Shown here piece after piece: positions 29,201-37,249 of a DNA stretch of 64,000 bases. Below the pieces are notes generated by a model. The model was not told the origin of the DNA. It did no database searches and worked only from the letters and a program-made list of their open reading frames with translations. Each line of letters begins with the position of its first letter. Position 1 is the first letter of the stretch. The stretch is taken from contig NZ_JAKJHZ010000010.1 of NCBI RefSeq assembly GCF_021648885.1, positions 310,001 to 374,000 of the forward strand, read 5' to 3'. Origin of the DNA: Nocardioides potassii (GTDB lineage: Bacteria > Actinomycetota > Actinomycetes > Propionibacteriales > Nocardioidaceae). Both the position numbers and the translations under genes were made by a program.

Positions 29201-29986
29201 ATGACTCCCGAAGAGCTCGCCGCCGTCGGCCTGCGCGTCGACCTCGACGGTCCGGTCGCGACGGTCACGCTGGACCGTCCCGACGTCCGCAACGCGCAGA
29301 CGCCGGCGATGTGGCTGGCGCTCGGCGAGGTCGGGCGCACGCTGCCCGACGACGTACGCGTCGTGGTGGTCACGGGGGAGGGGGAGACCTTCTCCGCCGG
29401 CCTCGACCGGGCGATGCTCGACCCGGCGACCTCGGGCGAGCAGAGCGTGATCGGGCTGCTGTCCCTGAGCGACGAGGAGGCCTCGGCCCGCATCGAGGAG
29501 TTCCAGCGGGGCTTCACCTGGCTGCGCGACCCCCGCTTCGTCTCGATCGCCAAGGTCCGCGGCTACGCGATCGGCGCCGGCTTCCAGCTCGCCCTCTCGT
29601 GCGACCTACGCGTGGTCGCCGACGACGCGAAGTTCTCCATGAAGGAGTCGGCGCTGGGCCTCGTGCCCGACCTCACCGGCACCAAGCCCCTGGTCGAGCA
29701 CGTCGGCTACGCCCGGGCGCTCGAGATCTGCGCCACCGCGCGCATCGTGGCCGCCGACGAGGCCGTCCGGATCGGCCTCGCCACCGCCGCCGTGTCGGCC
29801 GCCGAGCTCGACGCTGCCGTCGCCGAGCTGGCGGCCGCGCTCGTCGCGCCGATGCCCGGCGTCGTACCGGAGACGAAGGCGCTGCTGCAGGGTGCCGCCG
29901 ACCGCGACCTGGACGAGCAGCGGCGGCTCGAGCGGGAGGCGCAGGTACGCCGCTTCCGCGCCGTCGCGGCCGCCCTCGCCGGCTGA
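29201..29986 (+). CDS. Enoyl-CoA hydratase/isomerase family protein
   Basis: Crotonase-fold enzyme of 261 residues. The oxyanion-hole region FSAGLDRAML and the core GYAIGAGFQLALSCDLRV are clear, followed by KESALGLVPDLTGT. The second catalytic glutamate of classical hydratases is not obvious there, an aspartate standing in the loop, so the reaction may be an isomerisation or hydrolysis. It is single and appears leaderless. It follows the ABC-F gene, an order also found in mycobacteria (from memory). Confidence 0.88.
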   Translation: MTPEELAAVGLRVDLDGPVATVTLDRPDVRNAQTPAMWLALGEVGRTLPDDVRVVVVTGEGETFSAGLDRAMLDPATSGEQSVIGLLSLSDEEASARIEEFQRGFTWLRDPRFVSIAKVRGYAIGAGFQLALSCDLRVVADDAKFSMKESALGLVPDLTGTKPLVEHVGYARALEICATARIVAADEAVRIGLATAAVSAAELDAAVAELAAALVAPMPGVVPETKALLQGAADRDLDEQRRLEREAQVRRFRAVAAALAG

Positions 29987-30065
29987 GCGTCGTACCCCTC
30001 CGGAACACTGAGCGGGTCGCGGGCGTTCTCCTGCGGCAGCACGGGGCTCGACGGAAGGAACTGGC

Positions 30066-31949
30066 GTGTCGATCGGCATGGGCGGAGGGCCGCCGTGGCG
30101 GCACCTGCGTAGCGACCGCAGCGTGGTCGAGAACAAGATCGAGCGCCAGACGCTGCGCCGGGTGCTCGGCTTCGCCGGACCCCACCGGCGGCTGATCGTC
30201 GCGTTCCTCGCGATCACCGTCGTCGATGCCGGCCTCGTCGTGGCGCCGCCGCTGCTGCTCAAGGCGATCATCGACGACGGCGTGAGCAGGGGCGACACGT
30301 CGCTGGTGGTGTCGCTGGCCGCGCTGGTCGCGCTCATCGCAGTCGTCGACGCCGCCTTCGGCCTGATCACCGGGTGGCTGTCGAGCCGCATCGGTGAGGG
30401 GCTGATCTACGACCTCCGCACGCAGGTCTTCGCCCATGTGCAGCGCCAGTCGCTGGCCTTCTTCACCCGCACCCAGACCGGTGCACTGGTCAGCCGGCTC
30501 AACAACGACGTGATCGGCGCCCAGCGCGCCTTCACCTCCACGCTCCAGGGCACCGTCTCCAACATCATCGCGGCCGTCGTGGTGGGCGTGACGATGCTGT
30601 TCCTGAGCTGGCCGGTGACCCTGCTGTGCGTCGCGCTGTTCCCGATCCTGCTCCTGGCCTCCCGGCTCGTCGGGGCGAGGCTCGCCGACCTGTCGCGCCA
30701 GCAGATGGACGGCAACGCCGACCTCGGCAACGCCATGACCGAGCGGTTCAACGTCGGCGGCGCGATGCTGCTCAAGCTCTTCGGCCGCCGCGAGGCCGAG
30801 GACGTCGCCTACGCCGAGAAGGCCGCCGTCGTCCGCGACCTCGGCGTGCGCATCTCGCTGCTCACCCGGATCTTCTTCGCCGCGATGACGCTGGTCCCCT
30901 CGCTCGCCACCGCGCTCGTCTACGGCATCGGCGGCTGGCTGGCGATCCGCGGCAACCTGTCCGTCGGCACCATCGTCGCCCTCGGCGTGCTGCTGACACG
31001 GCTGCTCGGCCCCCTGCAGGGGCTCTCCAACGTCCGGATCGACGTGATGACCGCGCTGGTGAGCTTCGACCGCGTCTTCGAGGTGCTCGACCTGCCGTCG
31101 CTGATCCAGGAGAAGCCCGATGCCGTGGCCCTCCCGCCGACGGCGTCGCGGCTCGAGTTCGACCACGTCGCGTTCACCTACCCCCGCGCCGACGAGATCT
31201 CCCTCGCCTCGCTCGAGACCGTCGCCCGGACCGAGTCGCGCGACACCGGGCAGGTGCTGCACGACGTGTCGTTCGTCGCCGAGTCCGGCTCGATGGTCGC
31301 CCTGGTCGGTCCGTCCGGCGCGGGCAAGACCACCGTCACGCACCTGGTCGCCCGGCTCTACGACGTCGAGTCGGGTGCCGTGCGCGTGGGCGGCCACGAC
31401 GTCCGCGACGTGACGCTCCAGTCGCTGGAGGACGTGGTCGGCTACGTCACCCAGGACGCGCACATGTTCCACGACACCATCCGGGCCAACCTGCTCTACG
31501 CCCGCCCGGGCGCCGTCGAGGCCGACGTCTGGGCCGCGCTCGAGGCGGCGCAGATCGCCACGCTCGTGCGGTCCCTGCCCGATGGCCTCGACACCGTCGT
31601 GGGGGACCGCGGCTACCGGCTCTCCGGTGGCGAGCGGCAGCGGCTCGCGATCGCCCGGCTCCTGCTCAAGGCGCCCTCGATCGTCGTCCTCGACGAGGCG
31701 ACGGCCCACCTCGACAGCGAGTCCGAGGCCGCCGTCCAGCAGGCGCTCGACGCCGCGCTCGAGGGGCGTACGTCGCTCGTCATCGCCCACCGGCTCTCCA
31801 CGGTCCGCAACGCCGACCTGATCCTCGTGCTCGACGACGGCCGCGTCGTCCAGCAGGGCACCCACGCCGACCTCCTCGCCGCCGGCGGCCTCTACGCGAC
31901 CCTCCACGCGACCCAGTTCCGCGAGGAGCGCGTGGCCGCTCAGGGCTAG
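30066..31949 (+). CDS. ABC exporter, fused membrane and ATPase domains
   Basis: Half-transporter of 627 residues. Six membrane segments (about 40-325) precede the ATPase domain with Walker A GPSGAGKTT near 415, signature LSGGERQR near 519, Walker B IVVLDEATAHLD and a downstream H-loop AHRLSTV. Such proteins dimerise to export lipids or drugs. The linker is long (about 350-390). GGAAGGA lies before the GTG start. The TAG stop is part of the -10 of the next gene. Confidence 0.93.
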   Translation: MSIGMGGGPPWRHLRSDRSVVENKIERQTLRRVLGFAGPHRRLIVAFLAITVVDAGLVVAPPLLLKAIIDDGVSRGDTSLVVSLAALVALIAVVDAAFGLITGWLSSRIGEGLIYDLRTQVFAHVQRQSLAFFTRTQTGALVSRLNNDVIGAQRAFTSTLQGTVSNIIAAVVVGVTMLFLSWPVTLLCVALFPILLLASRLVGARLADLSRQQMDGNADLGNAMTERFNVGGAMLLKLFGRREAEDVAYAEKAAVVRDLGVRISLLTRIFFAAMTLVPSLATALVYGIGGWLAIRGNLSVGTIVALGVLLTRLLGPLQGLSNVRIDVMTALVSFDRVFEVLDLPSLIQEKPDAVALPPTASRLEFDHVAFTYPRADEISLASLETVARTESRDTGQVLHDVSFVAESGSMVALVGPSGAGKTTVTHLVARLYDVESGAVRVGGHDVRDVTLQSLEDVVGYVTQDAHMFHDTIRANLLYARPGAVEADVWAALEAAQIATLVRSLPDGLDTVVGDRGYRLSGGERQRLAIARLLLKAPSIVVLDEATAHLDSESEAAVQQALDAALEGRTSLVIAHRLSTVRNADLILVLDDGRVVQQGTHADLLAAGGLYATLHATQFREERVAAQG

Positions 31950-31952
31950 GGT
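31947..31952 (+). promoter_or_regulatory. -10 hexamer TAGGGT overlapping the exporter stop
   Basis: TAGGGT ends 7 bases before the ATG at 31960. The TAG is the stop codon of the ABC exporter gene. Confidence 0.55.
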
Positions 31953-31959
31953 CGCGAGC

Positions 31960-32730
31960 ATGGACCTGCAGCTGACCGACCGTGTCTACCTCGTCACCGG
32001 CGGCGGGCGGGGGCTCGGGCGCGCGACGGCCGACGTGCTCGTCGCCGAGGGCGCCCGGGTGGTGGTCTCCGGCCGGTCGCAGCAGACCCTGGACGAGGCG
32101 GTCGCGACCCTCAACGACGGCGCCGGCCGCGAGGCCGCCGTCGGGATCGTCGCCGACAACGCCGAGCCGGACGCCCCGGCGCGGCTGCTCGCCGCCGCCG
32201 ACGAGGCGTGGGGCCGCGTCGACGGCGCCCTGATCAGCGTCGGCGGGCCGCCCAAGGGCCCGGTCACGTCGATCACCGACGAGCAGTGGAGCGCGGCCTT
32301 CGCGTCGGTGTTCCTCGGCGCCGTACGGCTCGCGCGGGAGGTCGGCACCGCGCTCCCCGCCGGCGGCTCGCTCGGCCTGGTGCTCTCCTCGAGCGTGCGG
32401 GCGCCGCTGCCCGAGATGGCGATCTCCAACGGCCTGCGTCCCGGTCTGGCGATGGTCGCCAAGACCCTCGCCGACGAGCTCGGACCGCGAGGCGTCCGCG
32501 TCAACGGGCTGCTGCCCGGGCGCATCGCGACCGAGCGGGTCGCCGAGCTGGACGCCTCGACGGGCGACCCCGACGCGGCTCGCCGTACCGCTGAGGCGAG
32601 CATCCCGCTGGGCCGCTACGGCGAGCCGGAGGAGTTCGGTGCGGTGGCGGCGTTCGTGCTGTCGCCCGCGGCGTCATTCCTGACGGGCGTGATGCTTCCC
32701 GTCGACGGCGGGCTGCTGCGGAGCCTCTGA
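31960..32730 (+). CDS. Short-chain dehydrogenase/reductase
   Basis: NAD(P)-dependent oxidoreductase of 256 residues with the cofactor motif TGGGRGLG near residue 13 and the C-terminal PVDGG stretch. The catalytic Ser-Tyr-Lys set is not classical: the tyrosine segment reads SNGLRPGLAMVAKTLADELG, in which no tyrosine is found, so the protein may be a divergent or inactive member. It runs 57 bases into the 3' end of the convergent SURF1 gene. It is likely transcribed as a leaderless mRNA. Confidence 0.88.
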   Translation: MDLQLTDRVYLVTGGGRGLGRATADVLVAEGARVVVSGRSQQTLDEAVATLNDGAGREAAVGIVADNAEPDAPARLLAAADEAWGRVDGALISVGGPPKGPVTSITDEQWSAAFASVFLGAVRLAREVGTALPAGGSLGLVLSSSVRAPLPEMAISNGLRPGLAMVAKTLADELGPRGVRVNGLLPGRIATERVAELDASTGDPDAARRTAEASIPLGRYGEPEEFGAVAAFVLSPAASFLTGVMLPVDGGLLRSL

Positions 32731-33582
32731 GGCAGGTTCTGAGGCGGGCTCCGGGTCGTCGTCCTCGCTCGCGGAGTCCAGGCGCTCGCGCCACGTCTTG
32801 CGTCGCGGGACCGCGGGACGTGTCGCGGGCCGTTTGGGCGCCGGTCGCTGGGGTCCGCGACCGCCGCGCACCTCGTCGTAGACGAGGTAGAAGAAACCGA
32901 AGACCGCCAGCGCCCCGAAGAACCACCACTGCAGGCCGTAGAAGAAGTGCGGCCCGTTGTTCAGCTCGGGCAGCTCGACCGGCACGAGTGCCTCGGCGGG
33001 AGCCGGCGACTCCGTGCGCAGGTCGACCCAGCCGCCCACCACCTCGCGGTCGAGCGCGTCGGCGATCGCCTCGCTGTTGACGGCGCGGGTGGACCGGCCG
33101 CTCACCTCCGTGCTGTCGCCCTCGGCGTCGCGGCGCACCCACCCCGTCACGGTGACCTCGCCGCTCGGAGGCGCCGGTACGTCGGCGGTGGTCGCGCCGC
33201 GGTTGGTGGTGGCGTACCACCCGCGGTCCACCAGGAGGCTGGTCCCGTCGGCCAGCTCGAGCGGTACGACGACGTCGACGCCGGCCTCACCGTCCCGGGT
33301 GCGGTAGCGGACGATCACGGTGTCGTCGACCGCGTAGGTCCCGGTGGCCTCGACGATGCGCCACTCGGACGCCTCGGGCACGGCCCGCCCGGGAGCCATC
33401 ACGTCGGCGACCGGTGCGGGGCCGGCCTTCTCGTTGCGCTCGATGATCGCGTTGCGCTCGCGGCGGTCGTCGAGCCGGTGGAACTGCCACTCGCCCAAGC
33501 GCCAGGCGACCCAGGCGAGGAAGACGACGACGAGGGCGAAGGTGATCCAGCGGCGCGAGACCAGGAACCGCAGGGTGTGCAC
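32674..33582 (-). CDS. SURF1 family cytochrome oxidase biogenesis protein
   Basis: Membrane protein of 302 residues in the SURF1/Shy1 family, which assists insertion of heme A into cytochrome c oxidase. Two membrane segments (about 11-27 and 218-238) flank an external domain with [12 protein letters not shown] at the first and the conserved [14 protein letters not shown] at the second. A tail of about 60 charged residues ([12 protein letters not shown]) follows; its end is antisense to the SDR gene. The GTG lies 6 bases after TAGCCT. Confidence 0.9.
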   Translation of the reverse strand: MHTLRFLVSRRWITFALVVVFLAWVAWRLGEWQFHRLDDRRERNAIIERNEKAGPAPVADVMAPGRAVPEASEWRIVEATGTYAVDDTVIVRYRTRDGEAGVDVVVPLELADGTSLLVDRGWYATTNRGATTADVPAPPSGEVTVTGWVRRDAEGDSTEVSGRSTRAVNSEAIADALDREVVGGWVDLRTESPAPAEALVPVELPELNNGPHFFYGLQWWFFGALAVFGFFYLVYDEVRGGRGPQRPAPKRPATRPAVPRRKTWRERLDSASEDDDPEPASEPASEAPQQPAVDGKHHARQE

Positions 33583-33588
33583 CCGACG

Positions 33589-33594
33589 AGGCTA
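33589..33594 (-). promoter_or_regulatory. -10 hexamer TAGCCT, leaderless SURF1 gene
   Basis: Minus-strand TAGCCT ends 6 bases before the GTG at 33582. A plus-strand promoter for moaA begins 36 bases away, so the two genes diverge from a very short region. Confidence 0.55.
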
Positions 33595-33629
33595 TCCGGG
33601 ACTGCCCAGCACGTTGCAGGGTGCCTCGG

Positions 33630-33635
33630 TAGGCT
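33630..33635 (+). promoter_or_regulatory. -10 hexamer TAGGCT, leaderless moaA
   Basis: TAGGCT ends 7 bases before the GTG at 33643. Confidence 0.55.
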
Positions 33636-33642
33636 GGGCCGG

Positions 33643-34632
33643 GTGACGACACCCCTGGCGGACCGCTTCGGCCGCGTGGCCACGGACCTGCGCGTGTCCC
33701 TGACCGACCGGTGCAACCTGCGGTGCAACTACTGCATGCCGGCGGAGGGGCTCGACTGGCTCCCGACGGAGCAGACGCTGACCGACGACGAGATCGTGCG
33801 GCTCATCACCATCGGGGTCCAGCGCCTCGGCATCCGCGAGGTCCGCTTCACCGGGGGCGAGCCGCTCCTGCGGCGCGGTCTCGTCGACATCGTCGGCCGC
33901 ACGCACGCCCTGGGGGTCGAGACGTCGCTCACGACCAACGCGCTCGGCCTCGCGCGCACGGCGCAGGCGCTCGCCGACGCCGGTCTCGACCGCATCAACG
34001 CCAGCATCGACTCCGTCCGTCCCGAGACCTTCGCGACGATCACCCGCCGCGACCGGCTCAAGGACGTCGTGGCCGGCCTCGAGGCGGCCAAGGCCGCCGG
34101 TCTCGGCCCGATCAAGCTCAACGCCGTACTGCTGCGGGGGACCAACGACGACCAGGCGGCCGAGCTGCTGCGCTGGAGCATCGAGCACGGCTACGAGCTG
34201 CGCTTCATCGAGCAGATGCCCCTGGACGCCCAGCACGACTGGAGCCGCGCCGCGATGGTGACGGCCGACGAGATCTACGACCAGCTCGCCGCAGAGTTCA
34301 CGCTCACGCCGCACGGCGAGCCGCGGGGGAGCGCCCCCGCCGAGCTCTTCGACGTCGACGGCGGCCCGGCCACCGTCGGCATCATCGCCTCGGTCACCCG
34401 TCCCTTCTGCGGCGACTGTGACCGGGTCCGCCTCACCGCGGACGGCCAGGTCCGCAACTGCCTCTTCGCCCGCGAGGAGTCCGACCTCCGTGCGGCGCTG
34501 CGCTCGGGGGCCGGCGACGAGGAGATCGCCGAGCGCTGGGTGATCGCCATGCGCGGCAAGCGAGCCGGCCACGGTATCGACGACGTGACGTTCCTCCAGC
34601 CCGACCGCCCGATGTCCGCGATCGGCGGCTGA
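33643..34632 (+). CDS. moaA: GTP 3',8-cyclase MoaA
   Basis: Radical SAM enzyme that starts molybdenum cofactor synthesis by cyclising GTP. The 329 residues carry the radical SAM cysteines C24, C28 and C31 (CNLRCNYC), the second cluster cysteines in [12 protein letters not shown] and VRNCLF, and the C-terminal GG pair required for function. The GTG is chosen from the leaderless -10; a long in-frame upstream extension overlaps SURF1 and has no family similarity. No other moa gene is in the window. Confidence 0.96.
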   Translation: MTTPLADRFGRVATDLRVSLTDRCNLRCNYCMPAEGLDWLPTEQTLTDDEIVRLITIGVQRLGIREVRFTGGEPLLRRGLVDIVGRTHALGVETSLTTNALGLARTAQALADAGLDRINASIDSVRPETFATITRRDRLKDVVAGLEAAKAAGLGPIKLNAVLLRGTNDDQAAELLRWSIEHGYELRFIEQMPLDAQHDWSRAAMVTADEIYDQLAAEFTLTPHGEPRGSAPAELFDVDGGPATVGIIASVTRPFCGDCDRVRLTADGQVRNCLFAREESDLRAALRSGAGDEEIAERWVIAMRGKRAGHGIDDVTFLQPDRPMSAIGG

Positions 34633-34640
34633 AGCGCCGC

Positions 34641-34847
34641 TCAGGCCTCCGGCGCGTGGCGTACGACGTCGCGCAGGAACCCGCGCGCACCGAGGAAGTC
34701 CGTGAGCGACGCCCGGTGCTCGTCGCACGCGAGCCACGACTTGCGGCGCTCCGGGGTGTGGATCTTGGGGTTGTTCCACTGCAGGTCCCACACGGCGTCG
34801 GCCTGGCAGCCCTTCGCCGAGCAGACGGGTCGGTCGAGGTCGTCCAT
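34641..34847 (-). CDS. Small conserved protein with putative zinc-binding cysteines
   Basis: Protein of 68 residues with PVCSAKGCQADAVWDLQWNN followed by a WLACDEH segment. The CxxxxC plus CxxH spacing suggests one bound metal. Similar tiny proteins occur widely in actinobacteria (from memory) without known function. GGGAGG lies 6 bases before the ATG. A strong hairpin with a T-rich tail lies 42 bases upstream, so its leader may be attenuated. It is convergent with moaA, with 8 bases between stops. Confidence 0.8.
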   Translation of the reverse strand: MDDLDRPVCSAKGCQADAVWDLQWNNPKIHTPERRKSWLACDEHRASLTDFLGARGFLRDVVRHAPEA

Positions 34848-34888
34848 CGCGGGCCTCCCGGGTGGCACGGATCGAGGGGTGAAAAGCA

Positions 34889-34929
34889 GAGGTGCCGGAC
34901 AGCCACGGGGGGAAGCTGTCCGGCACCTC
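34889..34929 (-). terminator. Strong hairpin with T-rich tail, terminator or leader attenuator
   Basis: A perfect 15-bp stem, GAGGTGCCGGACAGC with GCTGTCCGGCACCTC, and an 11-base loop. Read on the minus strand it is followed by TGCTTTTC, the form of an intrinsic terminator. It may end transcription of the DUF3099 gene or act in the leader of the 68-residue protein gene. Confidence 0.75.
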
Positions 34930-34971
34930 AGGTGCGAAGCACAGACGGGGGATGCTGCGTTCGCGAGGGGA

Positions 34972-35000
34972 ATCATTCCACGGCGGTGAGTGAAAACCAA
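34972..35000 (-). promoter_or_regulatory. Candidate promoter upstream of the hairpin
   Basis: On the minus strand TTGGTT (34995-35000) and AATGAT (34972-34977) are separated by 17 bases in a locally AT-rich stretch. Transcription from here would begin near 34965 and run straight into the hairpin at 34929-34889. Confidence 0.35.
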
Positions 35001-35033
35001 ACTTTTGGATGACTCCGTTGCTTCAAGTTTTCC

Positions 35034-35333
35034 TCAACGATCCGGATCGCCGGCCGTCAGTTCCTTCGCTCCCGGCCCGTCAGGAAGACGGAATCCATCG
35101 TCTCGCTGGTCTCCGGCATTCGCAATCACCACAGCGAAGAACGGCAGGAACACCGCCGCCGCCACCAGGATCCATCGAAAGATGCCCGGCCCGACCGCGA
35201 CGGCGGCGAAGAAGCACACCATGCGGATCGACATCGACACGAAGTAGCGGCGCTGCCGCGAACGCATGTCGTCGGCAGCGCTCGAACGAGCCGTCGTGAT
35301 GCGTACCGCGTCCGCCTTCGCCATGACCTCCAC
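35034..35333 (-). CDS. DUF3099 membrane protein
   Basis: Small membrane protein of 99 residues with two hydrophobic segments (about 36-50 and 52-72). The stretch VRITTARSS near the start and the end of the second segment, AVVIANAG, match the DUF3099 family common in actinobacteria. No function is known. It begins at GTG 35333 or ATG 35324; GGAGG lies too close to the second for normal use, so the first is kept. Confidence 0.82.
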   Translation of the reverse strand: MEVMAKADAVRITTARSSAADDMRSRQRRYFVSMSIRMVCFFAAVAVGPGIFRWILVAAAVFLPFFAVVIANAGDQRDDGFRLPDGPGAKELTAGDPDR

Positions 35334-35422
35334 TGTACGTCGCTAGGCTCGCGAGGACACGGGCTCGTGACGGCTCCCACAGCGTCGCCCGCACCCCGCA
35401 TCCCACCGCCCGAGGAGCAGCC

Positions 35423-35635
35423 ATGACCAACCGCACCTACCGCGTCACGGAGATCGTCGGGACGTCTCCCGACGGCATCGACCAGGCGATCCGCAACGGC
35501 ATCGAGCGCGCCGGGAAGACGCTGCGCCACATCGACTGGTTCGAGGTCACCCAGGTGCGCGGCCAGGCCAAGGACGGCGTTGTCGAGCACTTCCAGGTCG
35601 GGATGAAGGTCGGGTTCCGCCTCGAGGACGAGTGA
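35423..35635 (+). CDS. Dodecin, flavin-binding storage protein
   Basis: Small protein of 70 residues that matches dodecins, which form hollow 12-subunit shells binding flavins. The pattern YRVTEIVGTSPDGIDQAIRNGI, the tryptophan in IDWFEVTQVRG and the C-terminal FQVGMKVGFRLED are all typical. The ATG follows GAGGAGCAGCC, a good ribosome site. It precedes the fabG-fabI pair but has its own spacing of 42 bases. Confidence 0.93.
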   Translation: MTNRTYRVTEIVGTSPDGIDQAIRNGIERAGKTLRHIDWFEVTQVRGQAKDGVVEHFQVGMKVGFRLEDE

Positions 35636-35664
35636 CCCGTTTCCTCGTACCGGGCGGTAATCAC

Positions 35665-35670
35665 TAGCGT
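35665..35670 (+). promoter_or_regulatory. -10 hexamer TAGCGT, leaderless fabG
   Basis: TAGCGT ends 7 bases before the GTG at 35678. Confidence 0.55.
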
Positions 35671-35677
35671 CGGGTCC

Positions 35678-36406
35678 GTGACCCAGACCCCCGAGCCCGG
35701 CACCCCTCGCTCCGTACTCGTCACCGGCGGCAACCGCGGCATCGGCCGCGCGATCGCCGAGGCCTTCCTCGCCCAGGGCGACAAGGTGGCCGTCACGACC
35801 CGCAACGGCGGTGCCCCCGAGGGTGCGCTCGACGTCCGCTGCGACATCACCGACCCCGACGCCGTCGAGGCGGCCTTCGCCCAGGTCGAGGAGGCACACG
35901 GCCCGGTCGAGGTCCTCGTCGCCAACGCCGGGATCACCAAGGACACGCTCCTGCTGCGGATGAGCGAGGACGACTGGTCCTCGGTCATCGACACGAACCT
36001 GACCGGCACCTTCCGCCTCGCCAAGCGCGCCGCCAAGGGCATGCTCCGGCTGCGTCACGGCCGGATCATCCTGATCTCGTCGGTGGTGGGCCTGCTCGGC
36101 TCGGCCGGCCAGGTGAACTACGCCGCGTCCAAGGCCGGGCTCGTCGGCGTCGCCCGCTCGCTGGCCCGCGAGCTCGGCAGCCGCTCGATCACCACCAACG
36201 TGGTCGCACCCGGCTTCGTCGAGACCGACATGACCGACGTCCTCACCGACGAGCAGAAGTCGGCGATCAGGACTCAGGTGCCGCTGGGTCGCTACGCGTC
36301 CCCGGCCGAGATCGCCTCGGCCGTCACCTGGCTCGCCTCCGACGGCGCCGCCTACGTCACCGGGGCCGTCATCCCCGTCGACGGCGGCCTCGGCATGGGC
36401 CACTGA
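35678..36406 (+). CDS. fabG: 3-oxoacyl-ACP reductase FabG (MabA-like)
   Basis: NADPH-dependent reductase of the fatty acid elongation cycle, 242 residues. VTGGNRGIGRAIAE binds the cofactor, and the catalytic set lies in ISSVVGLLG and NYAASKAG. PGFVETDMT and PVDGGLGMGH complete the family pattern. With fabI directly after it, the pair reproduces the mabA-inhA order of mycobacteria, which supplies the two reductive steps of fatty acid synthase II. Confidence 0.94.
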   Translation: MTQTPEPGTPRSVLVTGGNRGIGRAIAEAFLAQGDKVAVTTRNGGAPEGALDVRCDITDPDAVEAAFAQVEEAHGPVEVLVANAGITKDTLLLRMSEDDWSSVIDTNLTGTFRLAKRAAKGMLRLRHGRIILISSVVGLLGSAGQVNYAASKAGLVGVARSLARELGSRSITTNVVAPGFVETDMTDVLTDEQKSAIRTQVPLGRYASPAEIASAVTWLASDGAAYVTGAVIPVDGGLGMGH

Positions 36407-36447
36407 CCCGCACGACCCCGAGAGAGCTCGAGAGAGAAGGACACGCA

Positions 36448-37218
36448 ATGGGAATCCTCGACGGCAAGCGCATCCTCGTCGCCGGCGTCACGATGGACAG
36501 CTCGATCGGCTTCGCCACTGCGCGCGTCGCGCAGGAGCAGGGCGCCACCGTGCTGATCTCCAACTTCGGCCGCGCCCTCGGCATCACGAAGCGGATCGCC
36601 AAGCGGCTGCCGCAGGAGCCGCCGGTCCTCGAGCTCGACGTCACCGACGAGGACCACCTCGCCGGCCTCGCCGACCAGGTGCGCGAGCACGTCGACGGCC
36701 TCGACGGCGTGGTCCACTCCATCGCCTACGGCAACCCGGAGACGCTGCTCGGCGGCAAGTTCATGGAGGGCCCCTGGGACGACGTGGCCCAGGCCGTGCA
36801 GGTGTCGGCGTACTCGCTCAAGTCGCTCGCCGTCGCCACGAAGCCGCTGATGCAGCCCGGCGGCTCGATCGTCGGGCTGACCTTCGACGCGACCACCGCG
36901 TGGCCGGCGTACGACTGGATGGGCGTCGCGAAGGCCGCACTCGAGAACACCTCGCGCTACCTCGCCCGCGACCTCGGTCCCGACGGTATCCGCTGCAACC
37001 TGGTGTCCGCCGGCCCGCTCAAGACGCTGGCCGCCAAGGCGATCCCCGGCTTCGAGGACCTCGAGTCGTCGTGGAAGGACCGTGCTCCGCTCGGCTGGGA
37101 CGAGACCGACCACACGCCCACCGCCCAGGCCGTGTGCGCGCTGCTCAGCGACTTCTTCCCGGCCACCACCGGGGAGATCGTCCACGTCGACGGCGGCTTC
37201 CACGCGATGGGCCTGTAG
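36448..37218 (+). CDS. fabI: Enoyl-ACP reductase FabI (InhA-like)
   Basis: NADH-dependent reductase that completes each fatty acid elongation round, 256 residues. The cofactor motif VAGVTMDSSIGFATARVAQ near residue 11, and the catalytic Tyr155 and Lys162 in YDWMGVAKAALEN, match the InhA subgroup. GAGAGAAGGA precedes the ATG. It shares a transcript with fabG, 41 bases upstream. In mycobacteria this protein is the isoniazid target. Confidence 0.95.
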   Translation: MGILDGKRILVAGVTMDSSIGFATARVAQEQGATVLISNFGRALGITKRIAKRLPQEPPVLELDVTDEDHLAGLADQVREHVDGLDGVVHSIAYGNPETLLGGKFMEGPWDDVAQAVQVSAYSLKSLAVATKPLMQPGGSIVGLTFDATTAWPAYDWMGVAKAALENTSRYLARDLGPDGIRCNLVSAGPLKTLAAKAIPGFEDLESSWKDRAPLGWDETDHTPTAQAVCALLSDFFPATTGEIVHVDGGFHAMGL

Positions 37219-37237
37219 GACCGGGTCCGCTGTTCGG

Positions 37238-37243
37238 TAGTTT
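37238..37243 (+). promoter_or_regulatory. -10 hexamer TAGTTT, leaderless Mur ligase gene
   Basis: TAGTTT ends 6 bases before the GTG at 37250. Confidence 0.55.
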
Positions 37244-37249
37244 CCCCGG

